From: Eulemur rufifrons
Taxonomy: Eukaryota > Chordata > Mammalia > Primates > Lemuridae
Reading direction: 5' to 3'
DNA: 64,000 bases
Assembly: GCF_041146395.1 (NCBI RefSeq)
Contig: NC_090986.1
Span: 47,528,001 to 47,592,000 of the forward strand
Below the pieces are notes generated by a model. It saw only the letters and a program-made list of their open reading frames with translations, searched no databases and had not been told where the DNA came from. Positions 1 through 11,291 of this stretch are shown one piece after another; position 1 is the stretch's first letter, and each line of letters begins with the position of its first letter. Position numbers and translations under genes: made by a program.

Positions 1-123
1 AAACTTCTGCATTTGCTGTGTACATTTATTACATCTGGCATTAGAAATGATATTTATCCAGTGGTGGGGGTGCTACTGTTAATATTTTACTATAATGAAG
101 GTTGTGATTATCTTGTCTCAAAT

Positions 124-290
124 TTCATTCATTCATTCATTCATCCAGAAAATATTATTAGATGCTGAATATGTGCCAAGCGGTTGTAGGCATTGAGAAT
201 ATAGCAATGAATAAAATCCATAAAAATCTGTGCCCTCATAAAGCTTAATTCTGGTGGAGGATACAGGGAACGCACAATAAATAAAATAAG
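124..290 (-). mobile_element. L2 LINE 3' end, antisense
   Basis: The strand shown starts with a run of attc repeats and continues as 'gatgctgaatatgtgccaag', 'tgccctcataaagctta' and 'attctggtgg'. That is the reverse complement of the well-known L2 3' end (stable stem, '...agtaggtgctcaataaatgttgaatgaa'). It is an old, diverged, 5'-truncated copy. Boundaries are approximate. Confidence 0.75.
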
Positions 291-1591
291 CAAAACATAT
301 GGTATGTTAAAGAGTAATAATGTTAAGTGTAAAATAAAATAGAAAGGGAGAATGAAAATATTAGTGATTGAATGATTTATATATTTACTCATAAGTTAAA
401 ACTGGGAGGTAGAACAAATAATGTTTAAGTAATGACTGAGATTTTAATTGTTTCTTTATATTTGTTTGCTTAACAAATTAAATATGGTTTCACTCTGGTA
501 GATAATCTGTTCAAAACAATGAGTTTGATTAACACTACCACTGGCAACAAAACAAGAGCACACACACAAAATAGAAAAAAAAATTCAGAGAATAATTAAA
601 GCCCAGCAATATTTTTCCCCCTGTCTGATTGGGTGGGAGAAAGAAAGAAATGGTTGTCAAGAAATGTGGGTGTAAGTTCTTATCAAGAGTTATCTGTGTT
701 TCCCTGAAAAAATCACAATCTCTTTGATCCTCAGTTTTCATAGTAAGGTGAAGAGTTAAACTGGATATTCTTTGAAATTTTATATCAGAAAATTTTATTG
801 TATGGATGATCTTCCTGCTCACAAGCTTTCCCCTGGCCTCTAATTTTGCTCAGCTAACACCCTCCAAGGGCATATGAGTGCTATCTCACTGCAGTGGGAG
901 TGACGTAGCTATTTATGCCCAGGAATGATCTGGCAGATCTGGCCAGCTAGAGAGATAACCTTCTCTTCTTTACGCATCCTATCAGAATTTCATGAAAGTA
1001 AAGACTTCCCTGAAATAGGAAAACAGTTCTTTTGGGTGGGTATAAGAGAGGATATCCTTTCTGAATCTCCAAATGAGCTCTCAAAGAGCATTTGTAAAAG
1101 ATAGAATTAAGAGTCATACTTCCAAGCACTAAGTAAAATCGAAAGTTAAAACCCAAGAGAGATTTCTAAAGATGAAATTTCAGGCACAAAGGTAATAAGG
1201 GAGATATTTTAAGTAAAAATAATTTTCCAGTGCTTTCAAATCATATGACATATTCAGCTGCCTACTCTGACTCCTCATAAGACCTACTCACGGGTAAAGC
1301 TTGACAACTGGATTTCAGAATGCCACATTCAGTTGAGGTTTCCGTGATTAAACACAGCAAAATGAGTAATACATCATTTACCCTATTTTTAAAATTTATA
1401 AGTAAATGGGGACAAATAATTGTTAGGAAAGTTTGCATAACAAATTAATTTATGGTTAAAATTAAGATGATATTTCAAAGGAATATAATTCCCTTTTTAG
1501 TTTTTACTTCGCTTGTTTTTTGGAAGAGTTATATTTAACTAAAGTAAAACAAAGCTACTTGATCACATCAATCATAAATATGTGAAAATAT
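291..1591. other. No recognised element
   Basis: AT-rich DNA without a convincing open frame or repeat family that I can name. A slightly less AT-rich patch around 830-960 ('cacctccaagggcatatgag', 'tgacgtagc') is unassigned. The small open frames here have no recognisable composition or motif. Confidence 0.4.
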
Positions 1592-1601
1592 GTGACATTC
1601 T

Positions 1602-1948
1602 TTTTTTAAATAGTTTCTTTAAGTTTCGGAGTGTTTTTATGTTTATTGTTTTTGGAAACAAGGTCTCATTCTGTCACCCGGGCTGGAGTGCAGTGACACA
1701 ATCATAGCTTAATGTAACCTCAAATTCCTAGACTCAAACAATCCTCCTGCCTCAGGTTCCCAAGTAGCAAGGACTTCAAGTGCGTACCATGGCTGGCTAA
1801 CTCTCATTTATTTATTTTTATTTTTTTGGTAGCAATGGAGTCTCGCTATATTGCCCAGACTGGTCCCGAACTCCTGGCCTCAAGTGATCCTCCTACTCAG
1901 CCTCCCAAAGTGCTGGGATTATGGGGGTAAGCCACTGTGGCAAGCCAA
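1602..1948 (-). mobile_element. Old Alu (AluJ-like) SINE, antisense
   Basis: Antisense Alu. It opens with a degenerate T-rich tail, then 'ggtctcattctgtcaccc', 'ggctggagtgcagtg', 'cctcctgcctcag', and the left arm '(ctcgctatattgcccag', 'cctcccaaagtgctgggatta') up to the head at about 1946. Both arms are present but diverged and most CpGs are gone, so it is an old insertion. A 10-bp direct repeat 'gtgacattct' flanks it at 1592-1601 and 1949-1958 and is the likely target-site duplication. Confidence 0.9.
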
Positions 1949-1958
1949 GTGACATTCT

Positions 1959-2840
1959 ATTTTAGGATTTATTAAGGAGATATTTTCTTAAGTGGTGTTA
2001 TGATGCCACATCTTTCAGAATCTATTGTGTTAAATAGTTTTTACTTATGAGAAATTAAATCAGAAGAAAGATGGGTTATTTTTTCAAATTTTAGTATCTA
2101 AAAAGTTTACACCATCTCAGATAATCATGTTTGAAAGATGAAATATGAGTGGACATGAAGTTGTAAAGTCAGTGTTTACTATATTTTGTATTTTTCCTCT
2201 AGCTGGGTAATTTCAGTAAGTAATAAAAATACAGAAAAATGATAGTGAGAATATTTATTCACTTATTTATTCGTAGATATATTTATAATAAATCTATTGC
2301 CCCCACAGGTATATACTATTCTAAATCAGAATGCAATGGTCAAAAACAGAAACAAGATCTTGCTTGTGTGTGGAGTTTACATTATAGCATGGTAAGTAGA
2401 CATGACATACAAATAAATAACATCCTATAAGTCATTTTTATGTTCTCCAAAGTATATAAGCAGGCTGATATGATAAATAGTGGTGGGTTAGAGGGGGGGA
2501 GCAGTAGAATGGGTGATTATGGAAAACTTCCATGAAGAAGTAGCATTAGAACCAAAATATTATATGACTGACAATTATTAATATAGAAATTCCCTAAATT
2601 GTTTGCAGTATTAAAAAGATCGTGTCATTTCAAACTTGATTATATTTTTAAATGCATTGAGTCATTTCTATTTTATGCCCTGACATTTTACAAAATTGAA
2701 AACTTCTAAGGAAGTAATTATTAACAACTAATATTCAGTGCTTGTTTTTGCTTATATAACACAATGCCCTTTGTGTGTTGATGGCAATCACCGTTAGTTT
2801 TACTTAAATTTTTATTCTTTTGAACTGCTGGATAGTATTA
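1959..2840. other. No recognised element
   Basis: AT-rich sequence with no repeat, RNA gene or coding signal that I can support. Confidence 0.4.
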
Positions 2841-2945
2841 AAGATAAGAACACAGGCTTGATCTGCTGACTGCCTAGGATTAATTTCAAGCCTTTCTTGT
2901 AGCAAATTATTTTCTCTGGACAAGGCACTTGAATTTCTCAAGCCT
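2841..2945 (+). mobile_element. MIR SINE fragment
   Basis: The order 'aagaacacaggcttgatctg', 'ctgactgcctaggatt', 'tctctggacaaggcacttga' and 'tttctcaagcc' follows the MIR core (acaggctctggagccagactgcctgg ... ttgggcaagttacttaacctctc). It is highly diverged and without TSDs, as expected for a pan-mammalian SINE. Confidence 0.55.
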
Positions 2946-4080
2946 TGTGGAAAGAAAAAAGCAACCAAGTTTATCATCTCAAGCCTTTGTTAAAATGTTG
3001 TGTGTGAACAATTCAAGACAATTGTTCTGGAAAAGAGTAAGAAGTTTAAAGATTGCATAGCATAGCAATCCAGCAATATTGCATAGGTTAAATTGAGGAA
3101 GGCCAGTGAAAAGAGGGACTGGATGTGATTCTAGATGTAAATGCTGGAGAAGATTCGGTTTTGTAATTGTATATGAAAGTATTGCTGTTGTTTTCGTTAG
3201 AGCTGCAGGTACATGGCTTTTGAAGGGTAAGTTTATAAATCTATTCATCCTGTAAGTCTTATGACATTTAATGTGTGAATTAGAATGTGAGTTTTATATA
3301 GATATAAAGGAATATAGATATAAATATAAATATATCACTATATGTAATATAGCACTTAAATACATCTACTTAATACGATTGTTATTTCAGTTTTTATTTT
3401 AGTTTGATTCTCTTGAGAATGTTATGAGGCAACATGGGCCTAATATTTTTTACCTTCAAACTAAAAAAGTAGCTTATTACAATGCAGGATCCCCCTCCCC
3501 TGCCTACACTTCCCCTCATATCTAAGTAGGCACATAAATCATGAGTCACATTGTGCCCTAGTGAGTGTGGACTATTTTTGCTCTCCTTGACTTAAGCTGG
3601 CTGTGTCCTACATAGGACAAATCTGTTATCTTGGTAACATAATAGCTTGGAGGTGGAAACAGAGCAACCTTGCTGCTTATATAGTGTTTCTATTTAATTT
3701 AAAATTACATATTTAAAAGTAACACGTATTGCCTATATACAAAGTATGAATAAAATGTTAACTTTCCTCCTCAAAGCATCTCCCCTCTGAATTTGTTGTG
3801 ATGCAAAAAATGTATCAATGATTAGACAGTTATAGTAATAAATTTATAATAAAAATTATTGGGATAGATTACACCTACTGTATGTGTCATTGACTAAAAA
3901 CAAAACTTTGAAGAACAAGAGCGATGACAGATAAACTAAGAACCAACAGAGGGAGGTTTACCAATAGAAATTATTCATAGGGTCCAGATGACACATTTTC
4001 CTGAACTATTGAAAAGGATGTTAAAATATGACTAATGGAATATTTAGTAGAAATGATGAAGATTATACAACTTGAAATAG
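2946..4080. other. No recognised element
   Basis: AT-rich unassigned DNA. A minus-strand 89-codon frame (2979-3248) has no recognisable motif or family and was not called. A short AT dinucleotide-rich patch lies near 3300-3350. Confidence 0.4.
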
Positions 4081-4084
4081 TATT

Positions 4085-4575
4085 GATAATAGTATATTTT
4101 TAGTATCTATTGTATGTCAGAAACTGAGCTAATATTTTGACAATCAGAGTTTTATTCAATACTCATAGGATTGGTATGAGGGTTAATGGGATGATATATT
4201 TATATAACAGTTGTTATTATTCTTAGTTAGAAAGGTAGTCTTGTTCTGAATAAATGAGATAATACATGTAAAGTACTTTAAAAGGCATCTGACATAGAGT
4301 AAGCTCTTAATAGAAAGAAATTATTCCCATGTGATCAGTAGAGCACAATGGATAAGAATATGTCTTTACACTCTTTGGGCTCTGTCACTTCCTCACCCTG
4401 TGATTTGGCACAGGTGACTTTACCTGTGTATACCTCTGCTGCTTCATCTGAAAAATGAATATAGTAATGTTTGTAATTCCTAAGGTTGTTGCAAAGATAA
4501 AGTAAAATCGTGCACATAAAATTCTTAAAATAGTGGTTGGTGTGTGGTAAGATCTCAAAATTATTAATAATATAA
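4085..4575. mobile_element. Cluster of MIR SINE fragments
   Basis: Three MIR-like pieces lie next to each other. 4085-4175 reads as antisense MIR ('tctattgtatgtcagaaactgagct ... ctcataggattgg'). 4235-4320 reads as a sense 3' end ('aaatgagataatacatgtaaagtactt', 'gacatagagtaagctcttaat'). 4325-4575 is a longer sense copy with 'tctgtcacttcc', 'tgatttggcacaggtgacttt', 'ctgcttcatctgaaaaatg', 'ttgttgcaaagataaagta' in core order. A minus-strand 60-codon frame here is a shadow of the MIR. Confidence 0.7.
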
Positions 4576-4677
4576 CTTTAAATCATTATTAATCAATTCT
4601 TATAGTTTTTATTCTTTAGCCATCAAAATTTATCTTATATGTTAATTAGGTTCAATAATAAGTAATATTTTCTCCTG

Positions 4678-4930
4678 TGATTTATTTTGAAATGTATTGT
4701 GGTAAAATATTTATATATTGTAAGATTTACCATTTTAACAATTTTTAAGTGTGCCGTTCAGTGGTATTAAATGCATCACATTGTTGTGCAACCATCACAA
4801 CCATGCACCTCCAGAATTTTTTTCATCTTCCCAAACTAAAACTCTATTTACATTAAACAATAACTCCCATTTCCTCCTTCCATCAACCCCTGGCAGCCAT
4901 CACGTTATTTTCTGCCTGCATTAATTGGAT
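4678..4930 (-). mobile_element. Old L1 (L1M) 3' UTR, antisense
   Basis: On the minus strand this reads as the mammalian L1M 3' terminus: a cacaacaatgtga block, 'ccactgaacggcacactta', 'gttaaaatggtaaatc' and a terminal 'taccacaata' next to the former poly(A) end at about 4680. The plus strand shows the matching 'gtgcaaccatcacaacca' and 'ttcatcttcccaaact'. It is a 5'-truncated old insertion. Confidence 0.7.
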
Positions 4931-6439
4931 TACTCTTAATTAAAAAAGAGTCAACTTTACTTATTAAGTAGACTGTGATTTTTGTCTAATTTACTATTTA
5001 TAAAGTATGTAATCTCATTTGAGATAAGCTTTAAAGAGGAACAAAAGCATAAATGGAGTTGAGCATATAATCTACAAGTCACCTTTGTTGGGCTTCTGTT
5101 TTCATTCAGAAAACAATTACTCCCCTGAATATCCTATGCTCTCTTTTGTACTACATTCTTGTTTAGATTTTGAGGAGGTAATGTCTCCACCAAGATGTTA
5201 AAAGATTTGATGTTTCAGATAACATTTCCAGTGCTAATGAGGCCAAGAAAATACATGTTAAAACTGACAGAGGAAACCAATAAAGGCAAATATTCCCAAA
5301 TTGAGATCAATTAATGGTTGCATATCTTCTCTTGCCAAATATTGCAATAATATTGTATGCAGTTGATTATTGTAACTAATGTGATTTTTGAAAAAAATAT
5401 TTGATGTCAAAGAATAGATATAGGAACACAAAATTATGGTAAGAATTTTTCTCTTTGGATTTGTGTTTTAGATATGTATCCTACCTCCAATAATGCTGAT
5501 GCATAAGGTCAATAAAATATGTATTTATCTGAGAGAGATTAGAGTCTTTATTCACTATCTCATTATCAGCCTCCTGGTATATAAAGAGAATATGTTTGGA
5601 AAGACAATCTTCTGAATATAGGAGCCAAAACAAACAGGGAACATTGGTTTGCTGCCATGTCCAGATCCCAGAATGTAACTACTGGTGAGATTGAAGCCAG
5701 ATAGCAGTAGAATTCTCAACTCAGAAAAGACTACTATTATATCAATTCAAGGTAGCACTTTATTGAACGTTTGCTGCTAAGCAACACAGAGTATATATGG
5801 AAGAGTGTTGCTAGGCAGCACACCTCATCTATTCTATTGCTGAAAAGATTTTTTTGTTAGTGCAATGAGAAAATAGCTGAACATTAATCTCTCATAATGC
5901 TTTTACATGTAGAAGTAAGTTTTCACAAAGCAGAATCATTTTAAGTATGAAATAAAGATTTTAGAAAATAGGTAAAAATCTATTACAATTTGGAGACTGC
6001 AATATTTATGGTTGACTGATTCACCTCTATATGTGTCCATTTGACAATCAACAAAACATAAATGAAACAATAAGAAATGATGAGTATGATATTTTTAATA
6101 TACAAATATCTTGTATATGTGATTAGGATAAACTTTAAAACTTCACTGGGACGAAAAAAGACATTATCAGACATAATAGAAAAAAATAAAAAAGCGCAGA
6201 TTAATAAGCCTATTAATTTTAAGTCCATGTTGATGTTACTTGGTTTCCTTTGGGGTGTTTATTCACTCTTCTTGTCTTTTCTAAAATACAATAGAGTCAA
6301 AATGCTATCCATTTACTTAGCATATCCTCTTAGATATCCTGTAGAACAAAAATTTCAAAAGTATTGTGGTCCAAACTGAAGTCTTTATAATGCTGTATTC
6401 CTCCTTCTTTTCTCATTCCTACTCACCACCCAATATAAA
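4931..6439. other. Unassigned AT-rich DNA
   Basis: No repeat family, coding exon or RNA gene recognised. Overlapping frames on both strands at 5983-6379 (81 and 100 codons) are low-complexity and hydrophobic/lysine-rich, as chance frames in AT-rich DNA are. The one structured feature is the inverted repeat listed at 5773-5819. Confidence 0.4.
5773..5819. repeat. Imperfect 15-bp inverted repeat, X-box-like arms
   Basis: 'gctgctaagcaacac' at 5773-5787 and 'gtgttgctaggcagc' at 5805-5819 are reverse complements at 13 of 15 positions, with a 17-nt spacer. Each arm also resembles an imperfect RFX X-box (gttgcta.gcaac type). Whether this is a hairpin, a pair of protein-binding sites or chance cannot be told from the sequence. 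Confidence 0.35.
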
Positions 6440-6570
6440 ATCCATCACCAAGGTAAGTATCTTTCAAAATATATACCTCTTTCAATTTCCCTGAACCAAC
6501 TCACATTTTTTTAAATCATTATCTCTCATCAGAATTACTACCACAGCTTTCTGCCTCAATCTCCATATAA
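6440..6570 (+). mobile_element. Probable L2 LINE fragment
   Basis: 'tatctctcatcagaattact ... accacagctttctgcctcaatctcc' parallels the L2 stretch 'atctctcgcctggactactgcaatagcctcctaac'. Pyrimidine bias on this strand fits sense L2. Short and diverged, so tentative. Confidence 0.4.
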
Positions 6571-6644
6571 CTCTACGTAGGGACATATAGAGAGAATGCT
6601 CTTAATATGTGAATCTTATAATAGCACTTCCAAAACCTGAATAG

Positions 6645-7026
6645 ACCAGTAATAAGTAATGACATAGAAACAGTACTAAAAAGTCTCCCATCAAACAAAA
6701 GCCCAGGATCAGATGGCTTCACTGCCAAAATCTACCAAATAAACAAGGAGAACTAACACCAATCTTATTTACAGTATTCCCCAAAAATCAAGGAAAGAAT
6801 ACTCCCATTCTCATTCTACATGGGCAGTATCATTCAGTAACAAAATCAGACAAAGACACAACAACATAAAAGGAAATTATAGGGCAATATCTCTGATGAA
6901 TATGGATGCAAAACTCCTTTACAAAATGCTAGCAAACTGAATTCAGCACAAAGTTAAAAAGATTATTCATCATGACCAAGTGAGATTCATTGCAGAGATG
7001 CAAAGATAGTTCAACATACACAAATT
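6645..7026 (+). mobile_element. L1 ORF2 reverse-transcriptase fragment
   Basis: Sense L1 ORF2 from the RT region: 'aaaagcccaggatcagatgg', 'cttcactgccaaaatctacc', 'tatctctgatgaatatggatgc', 'gaccaagtgagattcattgc'. Broken by stops and indels. It ends abruptly at 7026 against an L1 segment of opposite orientation. It overlaps in L1 position with the copy at 7575-9724, so it is a separate insertion. Confidence 0.85.
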
Positions 7027-7560
7027 AATCAATGGGATACATCATATCCCTCACCTCCCTCCCACCCTCCTCCTTTCTTGGTTTCCAATGTCCTTTATAT
7101 CTCTTTGTCCCATGTGTATGCATCATTTAGCTTCCAGTTATTAGTGAGAACATTTGTTTTTCCATTCCTGGGAAACTTCACTTAGGATATTGGTCTCCAG
7201 TTCCAATCAAGTTGCTGCAAAAGACAATATTTCATTCTTTTTTATGTCTGAGTAGTACTCCATGTGTGTGTGTGTGAGTGTGTGTGTGTATCACGTTTTC
7301 TTAATCCACTCATGAATAGATGGGTACTTAGGTTGATTCCACATCTTTGCAGTTATGTATTTTGCTGTAATAAACATTCAAATGCATGTATGTCTTTTTT
7401 ATAAAATGACTTCTTTTCCTTTGGATAGATACTCAGCAGTAAGACAATTGTATGGAACAGTAAGTCTACATTTATTTCTACATACATTTTGAGGAATCTC
7501 CATACTGTTTTCCATAGAGGTTGTACCAATTTACAGTACCATCAACAATATTTTAGCATT
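7027..7560 (-). mobile_element. L1 ORF2 3' end and 3' UTR, antisense
   Basis: On the minus strand the order is the ORF2 C-terminal region ('gtatggagattcctcaaaat', 'gtggaatcaacctaagtacc', 'tactactcagacataaaaaa', 'cctaagtgaagtttcccagg') followed by the proximal 3' UTR ('tgggagggaggtgaggg') at 7027. The poly(A) end is missing. A (TG)n run at 7262-7292 has expanded inside it. It lies between two plus-strand L1 pieces. Confidence 0.85.
7262..7292. repeat. (TG)n microsatellite inside L1
   Basis: Alternating TG run 'tgtgtgtgtgtgagtgtgtg' with one GA interruption. It replaces the ordinary L1 sequence coding the YACA/HTMEYY region of ORF2. Confidence 0.8.
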
Positions 7561-7574
7561 CTTTCTGTCTGAAT

Positions 7575-9724
7575 TTATGACCAAAACCCCAAAGGCAATT
7601 CACCAACTATGAAAATAAATACATAAACTTAATTTTAAAAATTCTTGAGACAAATGTAGATCATACGAAAACATATGCAACCTGTCAAAAGCAGTTCTAA
7701 GAGGGAAGATTATAATAGTAAATGCTTATATCAAAAAAGAAGAAAATTTTCAAGTAAACATTCTAACAATGCTCCTCAAGGACAAGAAGAAACTAAACCC
7801 AAAATTGGTAGAAAAACATCATAATAAAACTCAGAGAAGAAATAAAATAGAGACTAGACAAATAATTCAAAAGGTCAACAAAACAAAGAGTTGGTATTTT
7901 GAAAAAAAATAAACAAAATTCACATTTACCTAGACTAAGAAAAATGAATACACACATCAGAGATGAAAAAATGATATTATAACTGATAACACAGAAATAC
8001 AAATAATAATAATAAATTATGAAAAATTATACATTAACAAATATGGTTACTTAGAAAAAAATGGATAAATTCCTAGGCTCATACAACCTACCAACATTCA
8101 TCTATATAGAAATAGAACATCTGAACAGAGCAATAACAAGTGAAGAAATTCAACAAATAATCAAATATTTCCCTTTAACAAAAAGCCCAAGACCTAATGG
8201 CTTCTCTGCTGAAATCTACCAAACATATAAAGAAGAACCAATACCAATTCTCCTCAAACTATTCTAGAAAATTGAAGGTTAGGGAATCCTTCCAAACTTG
8301 TTTTATGAGGTCAGCACTATCCTGATACCAAAACCAGACAAGGATACAATAATAAAGAAAACTACAGGTGAACATTCCTGATGAACACAGATGAGTTAAT
8401 ATTCAACAAGATAATAGAAAACCAAGTTCAACAAGCATTCACTATGATCAAGTAAGATTCATCCCATGGATGCAAGGATATTTCACGTCTACAAATCCAT
8501 AAATGTGATCAATCACCTTAACAAGAAAAAAGAAAGACCAAAAACCCACACAATCCTATCAGTAGATGCAGAAAAAGCACTTGGCAAAATTTTACATCCC
8601 TTCATTATAAAAACACTCTACAAACCAGGGATAGAAGATATGTACCTCAACACAATACAAGCCACATATTACAAATCCAAAGTTAACAACACACTGAATG
8701 AGGAAAGGCTTGAAGCTTTTCATCTAAGACCAAGGACAAGACAAAGATCAATAACAAGACAAAGATTCTATTCAACATAGTACTAGGGGTTCTAGGCAGA
8801 ACATTTAGGCAAGTGAAAGAAATAAAAGACATATAAATTGGAAAGGAGGAAATCAAATTTGTCCCTGCTTGAAGATAGCATGGTCTTATATATAAACATC
8901 CCTAAATTGCTCACCAAAAAACTATTAGAACTAATTAAAAAATTCAGTAAAGTTTATTTTTATAAATCAACATACAGAAATTAGTAGCATTTTATATCCT
9001 AATAGTAAACTAAAAAATATTCAAGAACACAATTCAATTTATAATAGCTAGAAAATAATAAGATACATAATAGTAAACTTAAGAAGGTGAAAAATCTCTA
9101 CACTGAAAGGCATAAAACCTTGATGAAAGAAATTGAAGAAGACAAACATAAATCTTGTGTTCATGGATTAGAATAATTAATAATGTTAAAATGCTCATAC
9201 CACTAGGGAATTTTACAAATTTAAAGCCATATTTATCAAAATACCAATATTGTTTTTCACAGAAGTAAAAAAAAAAAAAAAACATATAAAACTCACATGG
9301 AATCACAAAAACCTGAAATAGCCACAGTAATCCTTCACAAAAAGAAGAAAGCTGGAGGCATCATACTATGTGATTTCAAAATATAATACAAACCATTAGT
9401 AACCAAACAGCATGATACTGACCTAAAAACAGATACATAGACCAAAGAAGCAGAATAAAGAACCCAGAAATAAATTCACACATCTACAGCCAATTGATTT
9501 TTACAAAGGTACCAAGAACACACCTTCGGGAAAAGCCAGCTCTTCAATAAATTGTGCTGAGATAATTAGATATCAATATGTAGGAGAATGAGACTAGACT
9601 GATACCTCTCCTCTTATACAAAAATCAATTCAAAATGGATTAAAAATTTAAATGTAAAACCTGAAAATATGAAATTACTAGAAGAAAATATAAGGTTAAA
9701 ATTCCATAACTCAGGAAGCAATCA
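7575..9724 (+). pseudogene. L1 ORF2, decayed copy
   Basis: Long sense L1 ORF2. From about 7635 the markers run 'agcagttctaagagggaaga', 'aactcagagaagaaataaaa', 'acctagactaagaaaaatga', the RT block 'aaaagcccaagacctaatgg' (8180), 'ctatcctgataccaaaacca' (8320), 'tcagtagatgcagaaaaagc' (8560), 'acagatacatagaccaaaga' (9430) and 'gaaattactagaagaaaat' (9670). Open frames of 68 codons (8061-8267) and 104 codons (8466-8780) are the longest intact RT pieces; stops and frameshifts break the rest. 7575-7630 ('gaccaaaaccccaaaggcaa') belongs to a later part of ORF2 and is probably left over from another copy. No function remains. Confidence 0.85.
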
Positions 9725-10048
9725 CAGTTTGGGAGAGACCCCCAACTGAGATTTGTGGTCTAATCTCAAGCAAGAATGAACCAGGACTGAGAGGTGAGTG
9801 GAGAGTGGGTTCTTGCCATGACTGTGGGAACTGGCTTCCCTCTCCCCCTTAGCAGGTATGGCCTGGGAGCTATGGTTTCTCTCCTAGGTAAGGAGCCTTA
9901 TTGCAATTTTACAATCTGAGCACAGACAGTAAGGGACTTAGCAGTCTGTAGCAGCTCATGGGTGGGAGATTCACCAGATCAAGGATGTAGGCATTGGACC
10001 TGTCCCACAACTGGATACAGGACTGTGGAGCCCAAGCTATCCCTCTCT
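9725..10048. other. Non-L1 block inside the L1, origin unknown
   Basis: L1 homology stops near 9724 and resumes at about 10049 ('agatatggaat', then the ORF2 C-terminus). The expected L1 segment between them is missing, and about 320 bp of less AT-rich unrelated DNA is there instead ('gggagagacccccaactgag', 'ggaactggcttccctctccc', 'ggtgggagattcaccagatc'). I do not recognise it. It may be an ERV or LTR fragment, or filler captured at a deletion. Confidence 0.5.
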
Positions 10049-10640
10049 TCCAAGATATGGAATAAAAACATGAATGGATAAAGAAAATGTGGTATATGGA
10101 CACAATGAATACTATTCAGCCATAAAAAAAAATGAAATCCTGTCATTTTCAACAACATGGATGAACCTTGAGAACATTATGTTAAATGAAACAAGCCAGA
10201 CACAGAAAGACATATACTGGATAATCTCACTGATATGCAGAATCTAAAAATTACATATATCATAGAAGTAGAGAGTACAGCAGAGGTTACCAGAGCCAGT
10301 ATAAGGGTTGGGGGAGGGAAGGATGAGGAAAAGCTGGTCAATGGGTATAAAGTTGCAATAGGAGAACTAAGTTCTAGTGTATTTTTGCACAGTATAGTAA
10401 CTATGGTTAACAGTTAGGTATTGTATATTACAAAGTTACTAGAATATGGAGTTTTTAATGTTCTCACCATAAAGAAAGAAAAAATGAATGAGGTGATGAT
10501 GTATATACTATTAATAACTACATCATGTTTAATGATTTGATCACTAAACAACAAATAAAGGTATCCAGATGTCAAATTTGTGTCAATTAAAGAAGAAAAA
10601 ATAAAATAAAAATAAAATACATTTTTCTAAAAAAAGAGAA
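10049..10640 (+). mobile_element. L1 3' end, sense
   Basis: Continuation of the L1: 'gaatggataaagaaaatgtg', 'atactattcagccataaaaa', 'caacatggatgaaccttgag', 'catagaagtagagagtacag', then the 3' UTR ('gggttgggggagggaaggat', 'atagtaactatggttaacag', 'tgttctcaccataaagaaag', 'gtgtcaattaaagaag') and an A-rich tail to about 10640. The diagnostic 3' UTR places it among older primate/mammalian L1MA-MB type elements. Confidence 0.85.
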
Positions 10641-11291
10641 AAAAATGCTTCAACATATACTCAGTGGAAGGAGACTCAAGGAACCGTAACATAACAGAGG
10701 GATAGTCTATAGGAAGTGTATACTTGGAAGCAAATGTCAAGATAACTAAAATAACCACACTGTGCTTTTTTAAGATATTAGCAATTGGAAATGAATTTAC
10801 AAGATGTTCTTTTCTAAATCATTTTGTATATCACTTCAAGATTAATCTCTTAAGTATATTTTAATAATGTCATTATAATAACAAAACAACATAAATGGCC
10901 TCTCATTGCCTACAGAACAACAAAAAATTATGTTTTTAAATAGTGACTAACACTCTTGATGAAGTGTTAAGTAAACAGGACACCTAATTAAAACTATGCA
11001 GAATCCAATCTTGGAAAATAAATGCGAATTGTAGGTATGTAGGCATGTATGTATTTACAATGTAGACACAAATATATCCCCAATAAGAAAAAAGACCAAA
11101 AATAAGAAGATAAAATATTAATAGTTGTTTTTACCTAGTAGTTAATTATGAATTTATTATATATTTCTTTGCACTTTTCTGTTTCCTAGTTCACTACAGC
11201 ATAATGAGGCTGTATTAATTTATAGTCAAAGTAAAAATATAATGAAAAAATGCTTGGAATTACAGATATTTAACTTTATGGAACAACTCTG
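10641..11291. other. No recognised element
   Basis: AT-rich sequence following the L1 tail. A weak L2-like phrase ('ggcctctcattgcctacaga', 10897) is too short to call. Confidence 0.35.

Noticed and set aside
6077..6379. 100-codon frame and an opposing 81-codon frame
   Set aside because: Both are low-information Lys/Ile/Phe-rich frames typical of AT-rich DNA.
7027..7560. Simple twin-primed 5' inversion of the L1 at 6645-7560
   Set aside because: In twin priming the 3' end with poly(A) comes last; here the 3' UTR lies in the interior next to the inverted part and no target duplication was found.
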